Below, piece by piece: positions 1 to 8,029 of a stretch of DNA of 64,000 bases (its first letter is position 1; each line of letters starts with the position of its first letter). Source of the stretch: Thiohalorhabdus denitrificans (GTDB lineage Bacteria; Pseudomonadota; Gammaproteobacteria; Thiohalorhabdales; Thiohalorhabdaceae). Below the pieces are notes generated by a model, which was given only the letters and a program-made list of their open reading frames with translations, had not been told where the DNA came from and did not search any database. The stretch is from positions 62,001 to 126,000 of the forward strand of contig NZ_LJCP01000007.1 in the NCBI RefSeq assembly GCF_001399755.1, written 5' to 3'. The translations under genes were made by a program, and so were the position numbers.

Positions 1-991
1 TCACCTCGTCCATGCGCGAGCCCGTATCCACCAGCGCCGTGGCCATGATGGTCAGGCTGCCGCCCTCCTCGATGTTGCGGGCGGCGCCGAAGAAGCGCTT
101 GGGCTTGTGCAGGGCGTTGGCGTCCACGCCGCCGGTGAGCACCTTGCCGGAGCTCGGCACCGTGGTGTTGTAGGCGCGCGCCAGGCGGGTGATGGAGTCG
201 AGCAGGATCACCACGTCGTTCTTGTGCTCCACCAGCCGCTTGGCCTTCTCGATGACGATTTCCGCCACCTGGGTGTGGCGCTGGGCGGGCTCGTCGAAGG
301 TGGAGGAGATCACCTCGCCGCGTACCGAGCGCTGCATCTCCGTCACCTCCTCGGGCCGCTCGTCGATGAGCAGCACGATGAGGTAGCACTCGGGGTTGTT
401 GGCGGTGATGGAGTGGGCGATGGACTGCAGCATCATGGTCTTGCCGGCCTTGGGCGGGGACACCAGCAGGCCGCGCTGCCCCTTGCCCACCGGCGATACC
501 AGGTCGATGACCCGGCCGGTGAGGTCCTTCGGGTCGCCGTTTTCCACCTCCATGCGCAGCCGCTCCTCGGGGAACAGCGGCGTCAGGTTGTCGAGCAGGA
601 CCTTGTGCTTGGTGCTCTCCGGCGACTCGTAGTTGATCTGCTCGACCTTGAGCAGGGCGAAGTAGCGCTCGCTATCCTTGGGCGGCCGGATCTGGCCGGC
701 CACCGTATCGCCCACCCGCAGGTTGAAGCGCCGGATCTGGCTCGGCGACACGTAGATGTCGTCGGGGCCGGCCTGGTAGGAGGCATCCGCGGCGCGCAGA
801 AAGCCGAAGCCGTCGGAGAGGATCTCCAGCACCCCCTCGCCGTAGATGCTCTCACCCTGCTTGGCCCGGGCCTTGAGGATGTTGAAGATCAGGTCCTGCT
901 TGCGCAGGCGGCCCACGCCTTCAATTCCCATCTCCTGGGCCAGCTCATTGAGGTCGTAGGCAGTTTGTGCCTTGAGTTCGTTGAGGTTCAT
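1..991 (-). CDS. rho: Transcription termination factor Rho (3' end outside window)
   Basis: ATP-dependent RNA helicase/translocase that ends transcription at Rho-dependent sites. About 330 of the usual ~420 residues are present; the C-terminus lies beyond base 1. It starts [18 protein letters not shown], the typical Rho N-terminal helical domain. A cold-shock-like RNA-binding domain follows ([20 protein letters not shown]). The ATPase core has the Walker A motif [14 protein letters not shown], then [13 protein letters not shown] and the late motif [20 protein letters not shown]. The ATG at 989-991 is the conserved family start. It is the first gene after trxA on the same strand, with a 332-base spacer, so it probably has its own promoter. 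Recognition is certain; only the distal end is unseen. Confidence 0.97.
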   Translation of the reverse strand, partial: MNLNELKAQTAYDLNELAQEMGIEGVGRLRKQDLIFNILKARAKQGESIYGEGVLEILSDGFGFLRAADASYQAGPDDIYVSPSQIRRFNLRVGDTVAGQIRPPKDSERYFALLKVEQINYESPESTKHKVLLDNLTPLFPEERLRMEVENGDPKDLTGRVIDLVSPVGKGQRGLLVSPPKAGKTMMLQSIAHSITANNPECYLIVLLIDERPEEVTEMQRSVRGEVISSTFDEPAQRHTQVAEIVIEKAKRLVEHKNDVVILLDSITRLARAYNTTVPSSGKVLTGGVDANALHKPKRFFGAARNIEEGGSLTIMATALVDTGSRMDEV

Positions 992-1323
992 GGGTGCGAT
1001 TCGGTCCTGACTGCGTTTCCTGGATAGCGAGGGAGTTCGGGTCGGTGTGCTCGGGGTGGTCTCGGCTAGGGAATGGCCGTCATAGGCGGCGGAACGGCGG
1101 CGCCTGGGGGGAGCCGCCTCTTAGGGTATGTGATGGCCTACGCCACGGCGGCCAGGGGGTTGTCGGAAGATCCTGACGGGCCGGGCGAACGGCAAGCTTG
1201 CGGTTGGGGGCAGGGGCCCGGCGGACCGCCCTCTGGCGGCCTCGCGCTGGCCTCCGGCCCCGCCGGTGGTCCGGGTCGGGGGAAGGGCTCCCACTCCGCG
1301 GCAGGGGCAGCCCTGGGACGATG
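992..1323. other. Spacer between trxA and rho, no gene seen
   Basis: This very GC-rich 332-base stretch lies downstream of trxA and upstream of rho, both on the minus strand. The reading frames crossing it have no recognisable protein and no good ribosome site. It must hold the trxA 3' region and the rho leader. I see no strong intrinsic terminator or clear promoter. Rho genes are often autoregulated through their leader, but nothing here demonstrates that. Confidence 0.5.
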
Positions 1324-1647
1324 TTACAGGTTTTCCTCGACGAAGGCCTGCAGCTGGGCCTTGGACAGGGCGCCCACCTTGGTGGCCTCGACGTTGCCGT
1401 CCTTGAACAGCATCAAGGTGGGGATGCCGCGCACGCCGTACTTGGGGGGCGTGTTGGGGTTCTCGTCGATGTTCAGCTTGGCCACCTTGAGCTTGTCGGC
1501 GTACTCGTCCGACACCTCGTCGAGGATCGGGGCGGTCATCTTGCACGGACCGCACCATTCGGCCCAGTAGTCCACCAGCACCGGTTTGTCCGCGTTCAGC
1601 ACTTCCTCTTCGAAGGTGCTATCGGTGACATCCAGAGTCGAGCTCAT
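1324..1647 (-). CDS. trxA: Thioredoxin 1
   Basis: Small cytoplasmic dithiol-disulfide oxidoreductase that reduces ribonucleotide reductase, PAPS reductase and other targets. The 107-residue protein has the family's normal length. The active site [10 protein letters not shown] is at about residues 28-37, the cis-proline region is [13 protein letters not shown], and the start [16 protein letters not shown] is typical. A purine-rich ribosome site (AGGAGGAAGG) lies just upstream of the ATG. It sits directly before rho on the same strand, an order common in gammaproteobacteria. A weak promoter-like pair lies upstream at 1682-1710. Confidence 0.97.
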   Translation of the reverse strand: MSSTLDVTDSTFEEEVLNADKPVLVDYWAEWCGPCKMTAPILDEVSDEYADKLKVAKLNIDENPNTPPKYGVRGIPTLMLFKDGNVEATKVGALSKAQLQAFVEENL

Positions 1648-1681
1648 CCCTTCCTCCTGCGCTGGACCGGACGTACGGGAT

Positions 1682-1710
1682 ATTTAACCGCCCGGTCGCG
1701 GTTTCGGTAA
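1682..1710 (-). promoter_or_regulatory. Possible trxA promoter
   Basis: Read on the minus strand, TTACCG and TTAAAT are separated by 17 bases, about 35 bases upstream of the trxA start. The match to sigma-70 elements is modest. Support comes from the spacing and from the short AT-rich patch in GC-rich surroundings. Confidence 0.35.
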
Positions 1711-1811
1711 AGGGGGCGCAGCCTGCCGGCGGCCCCCAGCGGGCCGCGGTGCTTGGTCAATGTAAGGGGGTCGGGGGCGGCGGTCAACCCTGCCTTGGCG
1801 GGAGAGGGCCG

Positions 1812-2444
1812 TCAGACACGCCGTTTGGCGTCCACCAGCTCCTGGAGGGTCATGGCGTCGAGGATCGCTTTGCCCCCTTCGACCGCGGTGAAAAAGACGA
1901 AGTTCGGACGCCCCTGGCGCCCCCGGGCCGCCAGGTGGTCCGCCAGGCGGCCCAGGGTCTCCGGGGCGTAGCGCCCGGGTCCCTCCAGGCGGCGATACAC
2001 GGAGCCCGGAGGGTCGCCGTCGGTCGCCGGATGGGGGTCGGTGATCACCTCCCGGGGGGCGTCCACGTGGAGGGCGTTGGGCCAGAAGGCGGGCGCCTGG
2101 GTGGGGGGTTTCTGGGGCCAGACCAGGGCCGCCAGCTTTTCCCCCAGGGGCTCCAGGGCCCGGGCAAGGGGCAGCAGGTCGCCCCCCGCCGCCAGACGCC
2201 GGGCCCAGTCGCCCCCCAGGGGCAGGCTGAGGGCGGCGTCCTCCAGGGTGCCCTCCTCCCACGCGGCGACCGTCTCCGGGTCCGGGAGGGCCTGCACCGG
2301 CGGGAGCTCCAGGGCGTGGAACTGGGTGGTGTAGTACTCCAGCGCCCAATCCTCCGGGAGGTCCTCCGGGTAGAACCCGCTGGCGTCGTCGGGGAAGACC
2401 CAGCCGCGGGTGCCGATGTGGATGCCGCCGGCTCTCCGGTCCAT
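1812..2444 (-). CDS. DUF72 family protein
   Basis: The 210-residue protein starts MDRRAGGIHIGTRGWVFPDD and continues FYPEDLPEDWALEYYTTQF. This matches the N-terminal pattern of DUF72 (IHIGTSGW...FYP...LEYYA..F.T.E), a TIM-barrel-like family of unknown biochemical role. The family usually runs 240-280 residues, so this is a short member. The middle is low-complexity and leucine/proline-rich, while the C-terminus (PNFVFFTAVEGGKAILDAMTL) looks structured. It is transcribed away from the Tat-exported DsrE-like gene, and the two share the 140-base region between them. Family assignment is fairly secure; function is unknown. Confidence 0.7.
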   Translation of the reverse strand: MDRRAGGIHIGTRGWVFPDDASGFYPEDLPEDWALEYYTTQFHALELPPVQALPDPETVAAWEEGTLEDAALSLPLGGDWARRLAAGGDLLPLARALEPLGEKLAALVWPQKPPTQAPAFWPNALHVDAPREVITDPHPATDGDPPGSVYRRLEGPGRYAPETLGRLADHLAARGRQGRPNFVFFTAVEGGKAILDAMTLQELVDAKRRV

Positions 2445-2490
2445 CGGGGACGCCTCTTGGTTGCAATCGAACGGGGTTAGGCGGTTTTGC

Positions 2491-2521
2491 TATAGTGGCC
2501 CGGGATTTTATCAGTCCCGGG
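2491..2521 (+). promoter_or_regulatory. -10-like element followed by a leader hairpin
   Basis: TATAGT at 2491-2496 is a good -10 element in the divergent region upstream of the DsrE-like gene, but no -35 at standard spacing is obvious. It is followed by CCCGGGA (2499-2505), a nine-base loop and TCCCGGG (2515-2521). This hairpin would lie at the very 5' end of the leader and could stabilise the transcript or bind a regulator. Confidence 0.45.
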
Positions 2522-2585
2522 ATGGTCCACGGAGAAGACGCATCCACTCCACCACCGACGGTTCTCTATGGAGAGGAGCTAGCCG

Positions 2586-3116
2586 ATGAAAGCATGGTTC
2601 AAGCCGCGGAACGCCGCCTCCTCCGGCGGTACGGACACGGGCCGCCGGGGGGTGCTGCGCGGTCTGGCGGGGACCGTGGGCGGCGGTCTGTTGGCCCTGG
2701 GCGGAGCGCGGACGGCGCAGGCCCAGGACGAGCTGGCCTTCCCGGGGGAGAATCCCGACGCCAAGGTGCTGTATCAGCTCAACCGCAACGACCCCGAGTA
2801 CCAGGGGCATATCATGCACAGCGCCTCCGTGGTCCTGCAGAACTACGACAACAACGCCGCCATCGTGGTGGAGTGCTTCGGACCGGGGATCCATCTCCTG
2901 CTCGAGGAGCCGCGTTCCCCGGTGGATCCGGAGGTGCGCGAGCGGATCCAGAGCTTGGCCGCCTACGACGTGAAATTCCACGCTTGCGGCGAGACCCTGA
3001 AGGCCCTCGGTCTCGGCAAGGAGGCCCTCATCGACGAGGCCACCTACGTAGCCAGCGGGGTGGTGGACATGGTCGAGCTGCAGAAAAACGAGGGCTACAC
3101 CTACGTGGCCTGGTAA
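2586..3116 (+). CDS. Tat-exported DsrE/DsrF-like protein
   Basis: The 176-residue protein has a twin-arginine signal: GRRGVLRGLAG at about residues 19-29, a hydrophobic glycine/leucine segment, and a likely cleavage after AQA near residue 46. The mature part resembles the DsrE/DsrF/TusD fold: KVLYQLNRNDPEYQGHIMHS, then NAAIVVECFGPGIHLL, then KFHACGETLKALGL with one cysteine where sulfur-carrier members keep theirs, and a C-terminal AIVVD-like strand region (ASGVVDMVELQKNEGYTYV). DsrE-type proteins move persulfide sulfur between partners. A periplasmic version would act outside the cytoplasm. The two genes that follow (a 53-residue membrane protein and a GST-like protein) are 22 and 8 bases away and probably co-transcribed. 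The ribosome site GAGAGGAG supports the ATG at 2586. Confidence 0.75.
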   Translation: MKAWFKPRNAASSGGTDTGRRGVLRGLAGTVGGGLLALGGARTAQAQDELAFPGENPDAKVLYQLNRNDPEYQGHIMHSASVVLQNYDNNAAIVVECFGPGIHLLLEEPRSPVDPEVRERIQSLAAYDVKFHACGETLKALGLGKEALIDEATYVASGVVDMVELQKNEGYTYVAW

Positions 3117-3138
3117 GGCCGGGCAAGGAGGAAGAACC

Positions 3139-3300
3139 ATGCTGGGCAAGATCATACTGGGCGCCGGCGCCGTTTCCGTGGTGGCGGGCGGCATCGGCGG
3201 TTTCCTGACCGAGTTCCAGTCCGCCGTCTACGCGCTGGTGCCCGTGGGGCTCCTCCTGATCATGGTGGGCATGGTGCAATCCCTGAACACCTCGGACTGA
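3139..3300 (+). CDS. Small membrane protein, 53 residues, unknown
   Basis: A short frame with an excellent ribosome site (AAGGAGGAAGAACC before ATG) encodes 53 residues. It starts MLGKIILGAGAVSVVAGG and ends MVGMVQSLNTSD. Two hydrophobic segments (residues ~4-22 and ~30-47) separated by a short FLTEFQS loop predict two membrane spans. It lies 22 bases after the DsrE-like gene and 8 bases before the GST-like gene, so it looks like part of their operon. I do not recognise the family. It may anchor or partner the exported DsrE-like protein, which is inference from position only. Confidence 0.7.
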   Translation: MLGKIILGAGAVSVVAGGIGGFLTEFQSAVYALVPVGLLLIMVGMVQSLNTSD

Positions 3301-3308
3301 CCGCGGCC

Positions 3309-3986
3309 ATGGCGACTCTCTACCATTACCCCTTCTGCCCTCCCGCCCAGCGGGTCCGCCTGGCGCTGGGCCTCAAGGAGATCCCGGCCGAGCAGGTGGC
3401 GCTGGCCTATACGGACCTGGAGACCCCCATCGAGCTTGCGGGCAAGAAGCAGGTGCCCATCTTCGTGACCGACGCGGGGGAGGTCTTGCTGGAGTCGGAG
3501 GCCATCCTGGGCCGGCTGGACCGGGACGCCCCGGAGCCGCCCCTGTTTGAGGGGGCCATCGATCCGGACGACTACGCCTCCCTGAAACGCTGGATGGAGG
3601 GTTTCGAGCCCCTGGTGGACCGGCTGCGCGGGCCGGTCCAGCTGGGCTACGCCGGGCTGGGCGACGACGAGGAGGCCGCCGCGTACTTCCGCCGCCAGGT
3701 GGAGAGCCGGCACGGCGCCCAGCTGGAGGAGCTGGTCAACGCCCGCTATGCGGACTACCGCCAATTCGAGGCGGAGGCCGAGCTGAAGCGCTTCGCCAAC
3801 CTGCTGGCCAAGAGCCGCTTCTTCAGCGGCCGGCTGTCGGCGGCGGACCTCCTGATCGTCAGCGAATGGGGGTTCCTGCGCTGGGTGGACGGCGTGTCGC
3901 CGCCCCTGGACCTGCTCTATTACTTCGAGCGGGTGGAGGAGGCCTGCGGCGTGAAGCTGGCGAGCGGGGAGGACGCCCTCTTCTGA
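3309..3986 (+). CDS. Glutathione S-transferase family protein
   Basis: The 225-residue protein has an N-terminal thioredoxin-fold GST domain: MATLYHYPFCPPAQRVRLAL with a CPPA redox-like site, then KKQVPIFVTDAGEVLLESEAIL, which holds the cis-proline and the glutathione gamma-glutamyl binding motif (ESEAI). A helical C-terminal domain spans about residues 95-215. The pattern is close to glutaredoxin-2/GST hybrids. The likely role is glutathione-dependent reduction or conjugation in the cytoplasm. It is the third gene behind the DsrE-like protein, which suggests a thiol or persulfide link, but the substrate cannot be read from the sequence. Confidence 0.8.
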   Translation: MATLYHYPFCPPAQRVRLALGLKEIPAEQVALAYTDLETPIELAGKKQVPIFVTDAGEVLLESEAILGRLDRDAPEPPLFEGAIDPDDYASLKRWMEGFEPLVDRLRGPVQLGYAGLGDDEEAAAYFRRQVESRHGAQLEELVNARYADYRQFEAEAELKRFANLLAKSRFFSGRLSAADLLIVSEWGFLRWVDGVSPPLDLLYYFERVEEACGVKLASGEDALF

Positions 3987-3998
3987 GGAGGCCCCCGC

Positions 3999-4319
3999 CT
4001 ACACCTCCTTGTAGAACCGCATGCTCCCGGCGTCGGGATCCAGGTCCACCAGGTAGCCATTGCCGTCGGCCTTGTCGTGGAGCTGGGCCAGCGGCCTGAG
4101 GTTGTCGTGCCGGCCGGCGCCCAGCACCGCCTGCACGGGGTAGAGGCCGGGGCGCTTGAGCTCCGGCTTCTCGTTCAGGGGGTCCAGGTGCCGCGCCATG
4201 GCCACCAGGTCCTCCACCGGCTCGCCCTCGAACCAGACCACCACCTCGTCGCCGCTGTCCAGGGCCTCCGACAGCAGGTTCAGGGAATCATCGTTGTGCC
4301 ATTGGATTTCCCGGGCCAT
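3999..4319 (-). CDS. Conserved hypothetical protein, 106 residues
   Basis: The frame from the ATG at 4317-4319 has a clear ribosome site (AAGGAGTG) and strong codon bias. The protein begins MAREIQWHNDDSLNLLSEAL and ends DPDAGSMRFYKEV. It is acidic and soluble, with no signal peptide or membrane span. The frame stays open upstream, but the extra part has poor coding character and lies upstream of this ribosome site. I do not recognise a family. It converges with the GST-like gene and lies 58 bases downstream of pilU on the same strand. Confidence 0.65.
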   Translation of the reverse strand: MAREIQWHNDDSLNLLSEALDSGDEVVVWFEGEPVEDLVAMARHLDPLNEKPELKRPGLYPVQAVLGAGRHDNLRPLAQLHDKADGNGYLVDLDPDAGSMRFYKEV

Positions 4320-4377
4320 GTTCCACTCCTTATGCTGAAGGGCTCGTACGTTCCAAGATGGGGCCGCGAGGGGCGCT

Positions 4378-5526
4378 CTACAACCGCCGGCCGCCTCGAT
4401 CCCCTCCCGCCGAGCCGTCGTCGATCTGGTATTCCGACTCCTCCGCCACCGATTCGCCATTCTCGATCTTGGCCATCTTGACCGCCAGGCGCACGTCGTT
4501 GACGGAATCGGCGTGGCTCTGGGCCTCCTCGGCGGTGATCTCGCCGCGGTTGTACAGATCCAGCAGGGCCTGGTCAAAGGTCTGCATGCCCAGGTCCCGG
4601 GAGCTCTCCATCACCTGTTTGATCTCGCCGAATTTGCCCTGGGCGATGAGGTCGGCCACGGTCCCCGTGTTCAGCAGGATCTCCACCGCCGCCACCCGGC
4701 CGCGGCCGTCGGCGCGCGGGACCAGGCGCTGGGAGACGACCGCCTTCAGGTTGAGGGACAGGTCCATGAGGGTCTGGTTGTGGCGGTCCTCGTTGAAGAA
4801 GTTGACGATCCGCTCCATGGCCTGGTTGGCGTTGTTGGCGTGCAGGGTGGAGATGGCCAGGTGGCCGGTGTCGGCGAAGGCGATCACGTGCTCCATCACC
4901 TCGGCGTTGCGGATCTCGCCGATCAGGATCACGTCCGGGGCCTGACGCAGGGTGTTCTCCAGCGCCGACTCCCAGGAGTGGGTGTCCATGCTCAGCTCGC
5001 GCTGGTTCACCAGCGACTTCTTGTGGCTGTGCACGTACTCGATGGGGTCTTCCACCGTGATGATGTGGTCGGCGTGGGTGCGGTTGCGGTGGTCGATCAT
5101 GGCCGCCAGCGAGGTGGACTTGCCGGACCCCGTGGCCCCCACCACCAGCACCATGCCGCGCTGGGCCTCGATGATCTCCCGCACCTGGTCCGGCAGGTTG
5201 AGCTCCTCGAAGGAGGGGATCTGGTCGTAGATGCGCCGGATCACCAGGCCGACGGTGCCCCGCTGGCGGAAGATGTTGACGCGGAAGCGCCCCAGCCCCT
5301 CGTAGGACAGGGCCAGGTTCAGCTCCAGGTCGCGCTCGAACTCGGCCTGCTGCCGCTCGCTGAGGATGGTGTGGGCGATATTCTCCGTGTCCGCCGGGCG
5401 GACCGCGGTCTTGCCGATCCGCGCCAGCTTGCCGTCCACCTTCATGGACGGCGGGGTCCCGGTGCTGAGGTAGAGGTCCGAGCCCTCCTTGTCCACCATG
5501 AACTTGAGTAACGCCTTCAGATCCAT
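4378..5526 (-). CDS. pilU: Type IV pilus retraction ATPase PilU
   Basis: Cytoplasmic hexameric ATPase that works with PilT to retract type IV pili. The 382-residue protein starts MDLKALLKFMVDKEGSDLYL and continues TGTPPSMKVDGKL, which matches PilU better than PilT. Walker A is GATGSGKSTSLA near residue 130, the Asp box is HIITVEDPIEYVHSH, Walker B is APDVILIGEIRN, and the His box is GHLAISTLHANNA. The C-terminus is acidic (MAKIENGESVAEESEYQIDD). An ATG six codons further upstream exists, but the conserved family start is the one chosen. No pilT is adjacent in this window. Confidence 0.9.
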   Translation of the reverse strand: MDLKALLKFMVDKEGSDLYLSTGTPPSMKVDGKLARIGKTAVRPADTENIAHTILSERQQAEFERDLELNLALSYEGLGRFRVNIFRQRGTVGLVIRRIYDQIPSFEELNLPDQVREIIEAQRGMVLVVGATGSGKSTSLAAMIDHRNRTHADHIITVEDPIEYVHSHKKSLVNQRELSMDTHSWESALENTLRQAPDVILIGEIRNAEVMEHVIAFADTGHLAISTLHANNANQAMERIVNFFNEDRHNQTLMDLSLNLKAVVSQRLVPRADGRGRVAAVEILLNTGTVADLIAQGKFGEIKQVMESSRDLGMQTFDQALLDLYNRGEITAEEAQSHADSVNDVRLAVKMAKIENGESVAEESEYQIDDGSAGGDRGGRRL

Positions 5527-5792
5527 AAGGAATCGCCCCTGCATGCCCCGATTGGATGGCCGCGGAGCCCCCGGCTCCCGGCGCGGTCCCTAAAGGACTA
5601 CCACAGCGGGGCGGGGCTGTGCAGGTGTGCCGTTACTCGCCCCGGATCCGAGAGCGGCAAGGTTGGGCCGGTCGAATGGAGTCCGGTGGGTCGCGCCAAA
5701 ACCCATCCCCGTGGCCCTCGGGGTGCGGTATCCTTGGCGCGGCCGGACACCGGCCCCGATCTTTTCAACTCCCTGCCACGGAGGGTGCGCTT

Positions 5793-6416
5793 GTGTATCC
5801 GGATTCGACCTGGCTGATCGCGGTGGCGGCCGTCGCCGCCGCCTACGCCATCGGCTCCCTGACCTCCGCGGTGGTGGTCTCCCGGGCCCTCGGGCTGCCC
5901 GACCCCCGCTACGCCGGGTCCAAGAACCCCGGGGCCACCAACGTCCTGCGGTTGGGCGGCAAGCTGCCGGCGGCCCTGACCCTCATCGCCGATGTCCTCA
6001 AGGGCACCCTGCCGGTGGCCGTGGCCATGCTCTGGCTTTCCGGCTGGCCGTTGATGGCGGTGGCCGCGGCGCCCTTCCTGGGGCACCTGTTTCCCCTCTA
6101 TTCCGGTCTGCGCAACGGCGGCAAGGGGGTGGCCACCGGGCTCGGGGTCTACATCGCGCTGGCGCCGCCGGTGGCCGGCTCCCTGGTGGCCACCTGGCTG
6201 GCGGTGGCCGCCCTCACCCGCTACTCCTCCCTTTCCGCCCTGGCCGCGGCGGTGAGCGTGCCCCTGTGGAGCGCCTTCTGGTACCCCGGCAGCACCCCGC
6301 TGCTCGGCCTGGGGGTGGTGCTCGCCGTGCTACTCGTCTACCGGCACAAGGACAACATCGCGCGCCTGCTCCGGGGCGAGGAATCCCGGATCGGCGACAA
6401 GTCTAAGACGGCCTGA
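5793..6416 (+). CDS. plsY: Glycerol-3-phosphate acyltransferase PlsY
   Basis: Inner-membrane enzyme that transfers the acyl group from acyl-phosphate to glycerol-3-phosphate, the first step of phospholipid synthesis. The 207-residue protein starts at GTG behind GGAGGG. It has the family motifs YAIGSLTSAVVVSRALGLPD, then GSKNPGATNVLRLGGK, then GHLFPLYSGLRNGGKGVATG, and VYRHKDNIARLLRGEE near the C-terminus, with about five membrane spans. The upstream open frame has no PlsY homology, so the GTG start is preferred. It diverges from pilU and converges with tsaD, a plsY/tsaD pairing common in proteobacteria. Confidence 0.93.
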   Translation: MYPDSTWLIAVAAVAAAYAIGSLTSAVVVSRALGLPDPRYAGSKNPGATNVLRLGGKLPAALTLIADVLKGTLPVAVAMLWLSGWPLMAVAAAPFLGHLFPLYSGLRNGGKGVATGLGVYIALAPPVAGSLVATWLAVAALTRYSSLSALAAAVSVPLWSAFWYPGSTPLLGLGVVLAVLLVYRHKDNIARLLRGEESRIGDKSKTA

Positions 6417-6434
6417 AAGAGGCTAAAGGCGTCG

Positions 6435-6574
6435 AACCGCCAAGGACGCCAAGACCGCCAAGTACAGCGATAAGGCGCAAGCCCTTCCGGTCGTTGGCCG
6501 GGGGTGCGGCCCGTATCGCCTGTCTTTTTGGTCGTTGCCGCTTTCTTGGCGCGCTTGGCGTCCTTGGCGGTTAA
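6435..6574. repeat. CCGCCAAG inverted-repeat element, copy 1
   Basis: The left arm is AACCGCCAAGGACGCCAAG (6435-6453), continuing ACCGCCAAG. The right arm is CTTGGCGTCCTTGGCGGTT, ending at 6573, nearly its perfect reverse complement. About 80 bases of non-conserved DNA lie between. The same arms recur at 41160-41311, 42154-42307 and in part near 28403-28438, always between genes. Such arms are known as dispersed intergenic repeats in several proteobacteria. Here the element sits between the convergent plsY and tsaD. Confidence 0.8.
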
Positions 6575-6591
6575 CCCTTTGTTTGCCGTTA

Positions 6592-7617
6592 TCAGATCGA
6601 AGGCGGGGTGAGCTCGTCGAGGGGCCAGCGGGCCACGGCGGTGCGGTCCCAGCCGTCGCGCTCGCCGGCGAGCAGGCGCAGGCCCCCGGCGTGGGCCACC
6701 ATGGCGCCGTTGTCGGTGCAGAATTCCGGGCGGGGGAAGTGCAGGCCGACGCTCCGCGCCTCGGCCTCCGTCGCGAAGCGCGCGCGCAGGTGGGCGTTGG
6801 CGCCCACCCCGCCGGCCACCACCAGGCGCTCCAGGCCGGTCTGCCGGAGCGCCCGCGCCGACTTGCGCCACAGCACGTCCACCACCGCCTCCTGGAAGCT
6901 GGCGCACAGATCGCGCCGGAAGGCCGCATCGGCGTCCTCGCCCCGGGTCTTGGCGGCGTTGAGCACCGCCGTCTTCAGGCCGGAAAAGCTGAAGTCGAGG
7001 TTGGGCTTGTCCACCATGGGCCGGGGCAGGGCGAAGGCCTCTGGGTCGCCGCCCTCCGCCGCCCGGGCCACCGCCGGGCCGCCGGGGAAGCCCAGCTCCA
7101 GGAGCTTGGCGGTCTTGTCGAAGGCCTCGCCGGCGGCGTCGTCCAGGCTCTGCCCCAGCAGCCGGTAGCGGCCCACCCCCGCCACCTCCGCCAGCAGCGT
7201 GTGGCCGCCGGAGACCAGCAAGGCCAGGAACGGGAACGGCGGGGGGTTGTCTTCCAGGGCGGGCGCCAGCAGATGGGCCTCCAGGTGATGGATGCCGAGG
7301 AAGGGCAGGTCCCGGGCGAAGGCGATGGCCTTGCCCGCCGACAACCCCACCAGCAGGGCACCGAGCAGGCCCGGGCCGGCGGTGGCGGTGACGCCGTCCA
7401 CCCCGTCCAGGTCCACGCCGGCGTCCGCCAGCGTCTGCTCCACCAGCGGGATGGTACGCCGGATGTGGTCCCGGGAGGCCAGCTCGGGGACCACGCCGCC
7501 GTAGGCGGCGTGGACCTCGGTCTGGGAGTGGAGGCGGTGGGCGAGCAGCCCGGCCTCGCTGTCCCAGAGGGCAACGCCGGTCTCGTCGCAGGAGGTTTCG
7601 ATGCCTAGAACGCGCAC
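6592..7617 (-). CDS. tsaD: tRNA N6-threonylcarbamoyladenosine transferase TsaD
   Basis: Catalytic subunit of the TsaBDE complex that makes t6A at position 37 of ANN-decoding tRNAs. The protein has 341 residues, the normal family length. It starts [17 protein letters not shown], then [16 protein letters not shown] with the metal-binding histidines of HxxxH type, [19 protein letters not shown], and [13 protein letters not shown]. The C-terminal half has [10 protein letters not shown] and [13 protein letters not shown], and ends with the [13 protein letters not shown] motif. It is transcribed away from rpsU, the classic tsaD/rpsU divergent pair of gammaproteobacteria. Confidence 0.97.
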   Translation of the reverse strand: MRVLGIETSCDETGVALWDSEAGLLAHRLHSQTEVHAAYGGVVPELASRDHIRRTIPLVEQTLADAGVDLDGVDGVTATAGPGLLGALLVGLSAGKAIAFARDLPFLGIHHLEAHLLAPALEDNPPPFPFLALLVSGGHTLLAEVAGVGRYRLLGQSLDDAAGEAFDKTAKLLELGFPGGPAVARAAEGGDPEAFALPRPMVDKPNLDFSFSGLKTAVLNAAKTRGEDADAAFRRDLCASFQEAVVDVLWRKSARALRQTGLERLVVAGGVGANAHLRARFATEAEARSVGLHFPRPEFCTDNGAMVAHAGGLRLLAGERDGWDRTAVARWPLDELTPPSI

Positions 7618-7712
7618 GGGGCCTCGCGCAGGTTGGTTGCCGGGCGGCCTATTCTAGGCGCTTCGCGCCCCGGCGGGAATCCGGGGCCCTTGGCGCTCCC
7701 GGTTGGGGGTAG

Positions 7713-7742
7713 TTGCAAGGGCTTGGTCGCCTTGCGTAGAAT
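7713..7742 (+). promoter_or_regulatory. rpsU operon promoter
   Basis: TTGCAA at 7713-7718 and TAGAAT at 7737-7742 are separated by 18 bases, a good sigma-70 arrangement 46 bases before the rpsU start. It lies in the divergent tsaD-rpsU spacer, where the main promoter of the macromolecular synthesis operon is expected. Confidence 0.6.
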
Positions 7743-7787
7743 GAATAGTTTTCCGGTGAAGTCGGCTAGCCACGAGGAGGGGTGTCT

Positions 7788-8021
7788 ATGACAGCCGTGA
7801 AGGTACGCGATAACGAGCCGTTCGAGGCCGCGCTCAAGCGTTTCCGCAAGTCCTGCGAGAAGGCGGGTGTGATCTCCGAGGCCCGTCGCCGCGAGCGCTA
7901 CGAGAAGCCCACCGAGGCCCGCAAGCGCAAGGAAGCCGCCGCCCGCAAGCGCCTGCTCAAGCGCCTGCGCCGTCAGCAGCGCCGGATGGAGCGCGGTTCC
8001 AGCGGCTGGCGCAACCGCTAG
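7788..8021 (+). CDS. rpsU: 30S ribosomal protein S21
   Basis: Small basic ribosomal protein of the 30S platform, important for initiation. The 77-residue protein starts [20 protein letters not shown] and contains [21 protein letters not shown], the S21 signature. The tail is arginine/lysine-rich ([16 protein letters not shown]). The ATG at 7788 is preceded by GAGGAGGGG at ideal distance; a GTG two codons upstream is less likely. It is the first gene of the operon with yqeY, mutS2, dnaG and rpoD. Confidence 0.98.
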   Translation: MTAVKVRDNEPFEAALKRFRKSCEKAGVISEARRRERYEKPTEARKRKEAAARKRLLKRLRRQQRRMERGSSGWRNR

Positions 8022-8029
8022 GTCGCGCG

